This document shows, one piece after another, positions 50,911 through 57,136 of a DNA stretch of 57,136 nucleotides. The notes below the pieces were generated by a model. The model saw nothing but the letters and a program-made list of their open reading frames with translations. It did no database searches and was not told where the DNA came from. The DNA comes from Pseudonocardia sp. TRM90224 (GTDB taxonomy: Bacteria > Actinomycetota > Actinomycetes > Mycobacteriales > Pseudonocardiaceae): positions 1-57,136 of the forward strand of contig NZ_JAJGSX010000044.1 of assembly GCF_021245725.1 (NCBI RefSeq), read 5' to 3'. The number at the start of each line of letters is the position of its first letter. Position 1 is the stretch's first letter. The translations under genes and the position numbers were made by a program.

Positions 50911-51357
50911 TCAGTCGGCGACCAGGACGACGCCGGTTCCGCGCCCCCGGCTGTTCCCGCGCTCCCGCTGCCGTCGGACGAGCCAGCGGCCCGGCGCGAT
51001 CCCGGTGCCTCCGTGTTCGGGGTGGATGAGGTAGGCGGGCGCGGTGTTGGTGAACATCGCGATGGCGAGCCGCAGCGGGTCCTCGACGTCGGGCGTGAGC
51101 TCGCACGTGCCCGGTTCGGCGACGAGGGTGTGCGGGTTGTTGCCGGCGATCCCGCGAACCAGCTCCAACCCCTCGGCGGGAAGTGGCCGCCAGCGGGAGC
51201 TCGGCCAGGTCGTGACGGTGGGGGTCATCCCCGCCGGGATGACGATCAGGTCACCCTGCGCCTGCAGCCCGTCGACCACCGGCACGGCGACCTGCCGGTC
51301 CAGGTGGTCGAGGACGTCGAGTCCGGTGATGTCGAGCAGTGCGTCGAGATTCATCAT
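50911..51357 (-). CDS. Hypothetical protein paired with DUF6745-like gene
   Basis: About 148 residues from ATG 51357, with GAGG five bases upstream. Sequence is soluble, with VIPAGMTPTVTTWP and TAPAYLIHPEHGGTGIAPGRWLVRRQRE. No known family is recognised. The gene begins 12 bases after the stop of the DUF6745-like gene, so the two are one operon. Confidence 0.7.
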   Translation of the reverse strand: MMNLDALLDITGLDVLDHLDRQVAVPVVDGLQAQGDLIVIPAGMTPTVTTWPSSRWRPLPAEGLELVRGIAGNNPHTLVAEPGTCELTPDVEDPLRLAIAMFTNTAPAYLIHPEHGGTGIAPGRWLVRRQRERGNSRGRGTGVVLVAD

Positions 51358-51369
51358 GGTCACCTCGTT

Positions 51370-52563
51370 TCAGGTTCGGCGTTGCATTTGCGCGTACTGG
51401 TCGCCGGTGAGCCCGTAGGGCCAGGCAGCGGCGTCGATCGGGTCGCTGAACATGTTCGGGACGTGCAGCCCGTACCTGCGCCGGGTGCCGTCGCGTTCCA
51501 CCGAGCCGTTCACGGCGAGCAGCAGCCGGGTCCGGGCGGCCCAACGGTGGTAGGGCAGCTCGTAGAGCTGCAGCGAATGACCGGGGTTACCGGGGTCCGG
51601 GCGCTGCGCGACGAGCGTGAGGCCGGCCTCTGCGATGAAGTCCGGCCAGCTCATGCGCTCGATGGCGCACCGGCGGATCTCGACGTTGCGCTCCTCGGCG
51701 ATGCGGTCCGCGGTCGGCTCCGTGATCACCCACTGCGGAACCCGCGTCCCGTGCCAGGAGTGCACCGCCCAGCCGTCGGGGTAGACGACCGCGGGACCGC
51801 TCCCGTGGTGCGGTCGCACCTCGTCGCGCTCGAGGCCGGGCACGGGTTCGACGTGCATCACCAGCGGACGCTCCACCACGATGCACACGTCGTCGTGCGG
51901 CCACCACCAGCCGCACGAGCGGGCCAGCGCGGCCCGGAGTTCGAGCTGAGCCGTGTCGGCCGCCCCGAACTGCGTGCCGAACAGCCGCCGGTTGATCTCG
52001 CAGCGGGCGATCCAGTCGACGTCGTGCTGTCCGGACCAGTGCAGACCCAACCTGGGCAGCGCCAGTTCGGCCCGCAGATGACCGACGATCGAGTCGTGCA
52101 CCACCCGGCGCAGCACGGCCGCGCCGCCCGCCTCCAGCACCGTCGTGAGGTCCGTGCCCGACCGCAACGCCGACAGCGGATCGATCTGCCGGGCCGGCCA
52201 TGGCGGTGGCCGCACACGCCCCTGGCGATCCAGCCGTTCGCGCATCGAGGACACCGCGGATGCGATCCGGTGCGCCACGGACGACGGGTCGGCGAACGTC
52301 TCCGACGACGAAGGCGGTGGCCGCACCTGCAGCGCAGCGGCCGGCGAGTCGGCCCAGACGAAGCTCGGCGAGGGCCGCCCGACCAGCGCATACAGCCGTT
52401 GGATGGCCGCCTCGGCGGTATCACGATCGGCCGGCTCGCAGCTCAGCGCGTGGCCGAGCCATTCGGTCCGGATGTCGACGGCTCTCGACCAGATCTCGAG
52501 ATCATGGGTGGGGTCGTGCGGGATGGGGACGGGACGGCTGATCCGCCGTCGACGGGCACTCAC
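51370..52563 (-). CDS. DUF6745-like protein
   Basis: About 397 residues from GTG 52563 (start uncertain; no strong ribosome-binding site). It contains the repeat-type motif GPAVVYPDGWAVHSWHGTRVP, seen in actinobacterial DUF6745 proteins, and tryptophan-rich segments (CGWWWPHDDVCIVVERP). Biochemical role unknown. It is upstream of and cotranscribed with the 148-residue protein. Confidence 0.72.
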   Translation of the reverse strand: MSARRRRISRPVPIPHDPTHDLEIWSRAVDIRTEWLGHALSCEPADRDTAEAAIQRLYALVGRPSPSFVWADSPAAALQVRPPPSSSETFADPSSVAHRIASAVSSMRERLDRQGRVRPPPWPARQIDPLSALRSGTDLTTVLEAGGAAVLRRVVHDSIVGHLRAELALPRLGLHWSGQHDVDWIARCEINRRLFGTQFGAADTAQLELRAALARSCGWWWPHDDVCIVVERPLVMHVEPVPGLERDEVRPHHGSGPAVVYPDGWAVHSWHGTRVPQWVITEPTADRIAEERNVEIRRCAIERMSWPDFIAEAGLTLVAQRPDPGNPGHSLQLYELPYHRWAARTRLLLAVNGSVERDGTRRRYGLHVPNMFSDPIDAAAWPYGLTGDQYAQMQRRT

Positions 52564-52657
52564 CGCGCGAGGGCGTTCAAGCCCTTTCCGTTGGTCACGA
52601 CCGCGATGATCGCAACCGGGTCGGGTGCAGCGCAACCCCGATCGGAACCTCGACGGA

Positions 52658-53404
52658 TCAAGCGGTCTTCGTGGCCGCAACGGCCCGCGCGCGGGCCACG
52701 GCGCCGAACTCCGCCGCGTGCAGGACGGGCAGCACCCGCTTGCCTTTCGTGTGCCTGACCACCATCACTTCGCCAGGCGGTGTGGCGAGCCAGAAGCCGT
52801 CGAAGCTGAACCACGGGTCGTCGGTCGGGTCGGCGGATCGGATATCGATGTCGAGCACGTCGCCGAGCGGAATGCGCTCCTGATAGATCCGCGTCGGGCT
52901 GGATTGTGCGGTGATGGTGATATCGGTACCCGTCAGCGTCGCCGAATGCGGGCTCGACCACGAGGGCTGGAGGCCGACGGTGCGTATCCGCACGCGGATC
53001 TCGACGTCCGTCTCGCCGAGTTCGGCGGACAGCGGATATCGGACCGCCCGGAACGCCGCGACGGCCGGGAATGCGAGCGCCACTGCGGCGGCCGGTGCGG
53101 CCAGCCACGCGATTGCGCCGCCGACGAGGAGCCAGAGCCCGGCGCCTTGTGTTGTCGCCACGCCGATCGAGCGGTTGCGGAACACGGAAGGGGTGGCCGT
53201 CGACGGTGTTCGGTGCTCGCGCCACACGAGGATCAACAGCGGTGTGATCGTCGCGAAGACAGCTGCGATACCGGCGGCTTGCACCGGGCCGACGGCCATC
53301 ATCCCGGTGATGGCCGTCGCCATGCCGCCATGACCGGCCCAAGCCGTGCGGCGCCAGGCGCGGTGCCGTCGCAGGCGTCGGGTAATCAGGCTGGTGGTGC
53401 CCAT
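52658..53404 (-). CDS. Membrane protein of unknown function
   Basis: The protein has 248 residues with three or four spans in the N-terminal half (about 22-45, 45-62, 85-112), then a beta-rich cytoplasmic domain (TDITITAQSSPTRIYQERIPLGDVLDIDIR, of which DPWFSFDGFWLATPPGEV is distinctive). The layout resembles small PH-like membrane proteins. ATG 53404 has GAGGA upstream. It is 94 bases from the DUF6745-like gene on the same strand. Confidence 0.72.
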   Translation of the reverse strand: MGTTSLITRRLRRHRAWRRTAWAGHGGMATAITGMMAVGPVQAAGIAAVFATITPLLILVWREHRTPSTATPSVFRNRSIGVATTQGAGLWLLVGGAIAWLAAPAAAVALAFPAVAAFRAVRYPLSAELGETDVEIRVRIRTVGLQPSWSSPHSATLTGTDITITAQSSPTRIYQERIPLGDVLDIDIRSADPTDDPWFSFDGFWLATPPGEVMVVRHTKGKRVLPVLHAAEFGAVARARAVAATKTA

Positions 53405-53855
53405 TGTCAGCCGTCCTCTGCTTCGGGGCCGGATCGTCGGACATGAGCACACCGGCTCCAGCGACTCGCCGGGCGGATATCCAGCGGAAATCAGGAAGGT
53501 TTTCAGTCCTCTTAATGTCGCCGGTGTCCTCACGGGCAGGCGGGGTCGTTTCTGCTGGTCAGAGGCGTCTGTAGGGGTGACTGGACATCGCGGAGAGCGT
53601 CTGATTAGATAGTCAGCGTGCTTACCGGAGAGTTCCGGATGGCACTGGTCATCCGTCTGATCGGTCACTGAAGCTGCGTGACCAGCTCAGCCGGGTGGTG
53701 AGCGTGGCCGGTTCTGCAGGTTGCTGACGCAGCGCACCCTGGAGGTACTGGCACCGCTTTGTTCAGCGCCGCTCGCCGGCGTGGGCCGTGGTTGCTGACG
53801 TGACGCAGCCGGCCCTCATTCCTCATTCTCCATTATCGAGCTGGGAGCGGACCTC
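53405..53855. other. 451-base gap, no gene supported
   Basis: The gap lies between divergent genes and probably holds promoters for both. I see a short hairpin CCGGA-GAGT-TCCGG near 53629-53645, a moderately AT-rich stretch near 53600-53620 and several TGCTGACG repeats at 53720-53800. No riboswitch consensus could be recognised by eye. Confidence 0.5.
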
Positions 53856-56800
53856 ATGTGCAGGCAACACGACCACGGCGCGGGCTTCGGCCCTGCCGTG
53901 TGCGGTGCCGCCTGTGTCGTGCGGTTGCGGCCCTCGCTCGGGTGGCGGGTCGTCGGGATGCTGAGGTGGACGCTCTTCATGGCCGGCGGAGTGCTGGCGC
54001 TGTGGATGGGGGCAGCACTCCTCGCGACACCGGCGTCGGCGGCCGCGGTTCCGGTGATGGTCGGATCGCAGGGCCTCCTGAAAGCAGGAAAGGAACGGCC
54101 TGCGGGGCTTCGTGTTGCCGGATCGGATGACGACAGCGGGTCGGGCGACAGCTCGGAGGGATCCGAGAACTCGGAAAGCTCCGACAGCTCCGGTGACTCC
54201 GCCAGCTCGGATGGCGCGGAAAGCTCGGAAGGCTCGGAAGGCTCTGGCTACTCCGGCAATGCGGAGAGTTCGGATGATTCGAGCGAGCCGGAATCGGAGA
54301 GCACTGATTCAGGGAGCGGTGAGGATTCGTCCGGTGCGGGCGAGTACTCGGACGATGCCGAGACCGAGGACTCCGGCGCGGCGGAGCAAACAGCTCCGGA
54401 TCGCGACGAGGAGAAAGCGGGTTCCGATCAGGAGCCCACGGTCGTGGCCGACGATGAACAATCCGACCGGACCGAGGACGACCGTCAGTACGAGTCGACG
54501 GAACAGGATTCCGGAGAGCGCAGCGAACACCGCTCGGAAGAGCCGGTCACCGAGCCCGAGGACGACGACGCGCAGCAGCGCACTTCGGAGTCGACCGATG
54601 CCGACGAGCAGTCCGATTCCACGGAGTCGGGCAAGGCATTCGCCGACGAGGTGCGGGAGCGTGTTTCCGGCGAACTGGACGAGCGGATCAAGGAATGGGC
54701 GGACCGCGACGGGAACGCCGAAGAGTGGGCAGACGGTGACGCCGTCGAGCGCATCGTCGACTGGGCGATGAAGGTCGCCGACCGGCACAGCGAGCGCGAC
54801 GACGCGGACACCGCGGCGACCGGTGCAGCGGCTCCGGACACCGTGAACGACGGCCACGACGCCGACCACCACCACAACGACCGCCAGGCGCCGACCGAGG
54901 CCCAGCCGGAGACGGCAGGGCTGGAGTCCGGGTCGCCGTCGAGCGAGGAAGTCCTCGCGCAGCTGCGCGCCCGCATGGGCGATGAGGACGACCCCCGGGG
55001 CCCGCCGCGGGACCGCGACGACCACGATCGCGATGAGCAGGAGCACGAGCACGGGTCCGACCGGTGGTCGGACGACGATGCGGAGCAGGTCGAGAAGGCG
55101 CTCGAGGGCCGGATCGAGAAGGACCGTTCGGCGGCGGAGCTCGAGGAGAGCCGCAAGCAGGCAGCCGCCGGCGAGCTGACGGCCGACGAGCTGGCGCAGC
55201 GCGAGACCGCCCATCAGGAGCTGGCCGACCAGGCCGACGCCGACAAGGCCGAGGTGTCGGAGCGCAACGCCGAGCTGATCGACGAGGTCGTCGACGGGCA
55301 CCGCGACATCTCCGTGCGGCAGGCGGCGTTCGACGCCGAGGAGGAGCAGGTCGCCTCCGGCGCAGTCACGGCCGAGCAGCACGAGCGGAACGCCGCGCAG
55401 TTGGACGCGGACAAGCAGAAGCTCTACAAGTCGACCGACGAGCTGCGGGAAGCGACGAACCGGGACCGCCCGGACGTCCCCGGCCACGCGCCGGACGGTG
55501 ACGGCGCCGCGGCCGGCTGCGGGAAGAGCGGGGTGTTCGTCGAGTGCGGCTCGGTCAGCGAATCGGACGGCGATAAGGACCGCGACAGGTGTGTGGCCAT
55601 TGCCGGGGTGTCGTCCGGGTGTGGTGCGTCCAGCGAGTCGGGCGACGCGAAAGGCTCGGCGTCGTGCGTGCTGACCGGCGCGGACCAGGGCTGTGGCAGC
55701 ACCACCTCCAAGGGTGACGTGACGGCATCCGCATGGTGCTCGACCGGTGAAGGCGACTGCGAGCAGTCCAGCGGCGCAGGCAAGCGTGGCGCGGAGATGA
55801 CGTGTGAGACCGACGCGGGGACGTGTCGTGGCTCCACGGAAGGACCCGCCGAGCAGAAGCCGGGCCCGCTCACCGAACGAAAGGACGGCACCGACGCGGA
55901 CGTGCGTGCCGTTGCCGTGGTGGACAGGCAGACGAGCGCCGGCAAGGCAGCGGCGTCGGCGACGTGCACCGCGACGGCGCGGGGTTGTGGCATCACGGCC
56001 GAGGTCGACCTCGACCCGGCGCAGCCGATGGCCGAAGCGGCCGTGTCGTGCCGCTCGGGCGCAACCGGCTGCACCGGCGCCGCCGACACCAGCGCGAACA
56101 CGGACGCCGCTGTCGAGAAGATGAACACCGCGACCACGAAGGCGGCCGCGAGCTGCTCGGTGACCGCCGGCGGTTGCGGGGTGGAGAGCGGCGCCCGCGC
56201 TGCGGACATCCGTTCCGGCAAGGCCGGCACCGCCGATGCCGCCGGCACCGTCGAGTGCGGCAAGACCATCGGGTGCACCGGCACGGCGAACACCACGACG
56301 GGTGGGGCGGCCACCACCACCGCCACCGCGGCCGCTGCAGCCGAGCCGGCCGCCGCCCGTGACACGGCCGCCTCGGCGACCTGCACCGCCACCTCCGGTG
56401 GTTGCTCGGCCGAGTCGGGGACGTCGGTGACCAACCGCGCGGCCGGTGCGAACCCGGTCAACCGCAAGAGCGGCGCGGTGGCGATCAAGCCGGTGGTGAT
56501 CAAGCCGGTGGTGTCGAGCGCGGCAGGCGCGACCGTCGAGTGTGCCGTAGCGGCATGCAAGGGCACCGCCGCAACCGCGACCTCGGGTGCGGCGTCGGGC
56601 GACATCGTCGGCATCCGCGACAGCGCGGCCTCGGCCGACTGCGCCGCGAACGGTGTGGGCGGCAGGTGCGGCGCGCAGTCCGGCAGCAAGGTCACCGACC
56701 GGGCCGCGGCCAAGGTGGTCCAGGCCGGCGGGGTCGTGCCGGTCAGCGGGCCGGTCAGCGTGTCCGACGCGGCGGCGACGATCGCCTGCACCGGCGGCAG

Positions 56801-57136
56801 GGCGGAGTGCGGCGGGTCCGCGGCGTCGGCCACCACCGCACGCGACACCGCGGTCACTCCGGAGGCGCGCGGCACGTCGGCGACGGCGGGGTGCGTCGTG
56901 ACCGGTGGTGGCTGCAAGGGCGGCACGACGTCGGCGGCGTCGAGCGCGCCCGACCACGTCGTGATCGACCCGGCGACCGGGAAGCCGGCCGAGGGTCAGC
57001 CGCTGACCGGTCCGTCGAGCACGTCGAGCTCGAACGCGACGCTGGACTGCCCGAAGGGCTGCACCGGCGCGGTCACCACGACGGCCACCGGAACCGACGC
57101 GGCCGTCGGCGGCCCGCGCACCTCGACCGGGACGGC
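53856..57136 (+). CDS. Giant secreted protein: acidic Ser-rich stalk plus cysteine-pair repeats (3' end beyond window)
   Basis: The frame from ATG 53856 (GGGAG eight bases upstream) stays open to the right edge, 1093 codons. Residues 1-62 are a long signal peptide: a basic n-region, a hydrophobic core at about 38-57 and a TPASA cleavage site. Residues about 85-330 are dominated by Ser, Asp and Glu (many SSEGSE, DSSGDS). Residues about 330-540 are charged and helical, likely coiled coil, and contain no cysteine. From about 555 on there are 30 cysteines in 15 close pairs, most separated by six residues (TCTATARGCG, SCRSGATGCTG, SCSVTAGGCG, TCTATSGGCS), embedded in Ala/Gly/Thr-rich sequence. It is probably a surface or envelope protein stapled by disulfides. 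No enzyme motif was found. The long antisense frame on the other strand is a codon-bias shadow. Confidence 0.8.
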   Translation, partial: MCRQHDHGAGFGPAVCGAACVVRLRPSLGWRVVGMLRWTLFMAGGVLALWMGAALLATPASAAAVPVMVGSQGLLKAGKERPAGLRVAGSDDDSGSGDSSEGSENSESSDSSGDSASSDGAESSEGSEGSGYSGNAESSDDSSEPESESTDSGSGEDSSGAGEYSDDAETEDSGAAEQTAPDRDEEKAGSDQEPTVVADDEQSDRTEDDRQYESTEQDSGERSEHRSEEPVTEPEDDDAQQRTSESTDADEQSDSTESGKAFADEVRERVSGELDERIKEWADRDGNAEEWADGDAVERIVDWAMKVADRHSERDDADTAATGAAAPDTVNDGHDADHHHNDRQAPTEAQPETAGLESGSPSSEEVLAQLRARMGDEDDPRGPPRDRDDHDRDEQEHEHGSDRWSDDDAEQVEKALEGRIEKDRSAAELEESRKQAAAGELTADELAQRETAHQELADQADADKAEVSERNAELIDEVVDGHRDISVRQAAFDAEEEQVASGAVTAEQHERNAAQLDADKQKLYKSTDELREATNRDRPDVPGHAPDGDGAAAGCGKSGVFVECGSVSESDGDKDRDRCVAIAGVSSGCGASSESGDAKGSASCVLTGADQGCGSTTSKGDVTASAWCSTGEGDCEQSSGAGKRGAEMTCETDAGTCRGSTEGPAEQKPGPLTERKDGTDADVRAVAVVDRQTSAGKAAASATCTATARGCGITAEVDLDPAQPMAEAAVSCRSGATGCTGAADTSANTDAAVEKMNTATTKAAASCSVTAGGCGVESGARAADIRSGKAGTADAAGTVECGKTIGCTGTANTTTGGAATTTATAAAAAEPAAARDTAASATCTATSGGCSAESGTSVTNRAAGANPVNRKSGAVAIKPVVIKPVVSSAAGATVECAVAACKGTAATATSGAASGDIVGIRDSAASADCAANGVGGRCGAQSGSKVTDRAAAKVVQAGGVVPVSGPVSVSDAAATIACTGGRAECGGSAASATTARDTAVTPEARGTSATAGCVVTGGGCKGGTTSAASSAPDHVVIDPATGKPAEGQPLTGPSSTSSSNATLDCPKGCTGAVTTTATGTDAAVGGPRTSTGT

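Noticed and set aside
54309..56957. 882-codon frame on the minus strand
   Set aside because: It is antisense to the cysteine-pair protein. Its valine/alanine-rich sequence comes from complementing GC-rich codons. The plus strand has the signal peptide and ribosome-binding site.

Overview
The window is high-GC DNA with frequent GTG and TTG starts, many four-base ATGA stop/start overlaps, and several genes whose ATG sits about six bases after a -10-like hexamer (leaderless style). Gene families typical of mycelial or free-living actinobacteria are present: an AfsR/SARP-type regulator, an HelR-like RNA polymerase motor, a GlgM-type glycogen/maltosyl synthase, a DUF222-HNH (13E12-like) nuclease pair, a CU044_5270-family protein behind an ECF sigma factor, and a Spo0M-like protein. 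A Pseudonocardiales-like chromosome is the best guess, but this is inferred from content only. No tRNA, rRNA, CRISPR array or transposase was seen.

Layout. 1-1.6 kb: the 5' part of a DUF222/HNH gene (minus strand) with a one-base frameshift and a long conserved leader. 1.6-7.3 kb: an AraC/GlxA-like regulator, then a 1345-residue trypsin-STAND-propeller protein. 7.3-16 kb: LuxR-type LAL regulator divergent from an MHS transporter; inositol-phosphatase-like gene coupled to a ROK regulator, divergent from a glycogen synthase; an MFS exporter. 16-19.3 kb: HelR and a membrane protein. 19.3-21.4 kb: the second, complete DUF222-HNH copy in inverted orientation, with a mosaic leader carrying a large cruciform. 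22-27.4 kb: PIG-L deacetylase, ProC-like reductase, a frameshifted FUSC membrane protein, MarR, GH13 amylase and an APH-like kinase. 27.4-31.3 kb: MFS, TetR with a perfect operator-like palindrome, SnoaL-like protein, glutamate decarboxylase. 31.3-40 kb: methyltransferase, FAD oxidase, propeller protein, LysR, VOC protein, GntR, and a nitrilase-APC permease operon. 40-46 kb: hydrolase, AfsR/SARP, Wzz-like protein, Spo0M-like protein. 46-50.3 kb: the rtcB-prfH RNA-repair pair, a second SnoaL-like gene, ECF sigma and its coupled membrane protein. 50.3-57.1 kb: a small eight-cysteine peptide with its own promoter, a DUF6745-like pair, a membrane protein, and a giant secreted protein with an acidic stalk and cysteine-pair repeats that runs off the right edge.

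The gaps are unusual. Nearly every gap over 300 bases is filled by one of several families of long perfect or near-perfect palindromes or 22-base tandem arrays, and members recur at distant places in the window. The leaders of the two HNH genes are assembled from such modules. The strongest candidates for something undescribed are (i) the inverted HNH/leader modules and their palindromes, (ii) the eight-cysteine peptide at 50.35 kb, and (iii) the cysteine-pair-repeat surface protein at the right edge.
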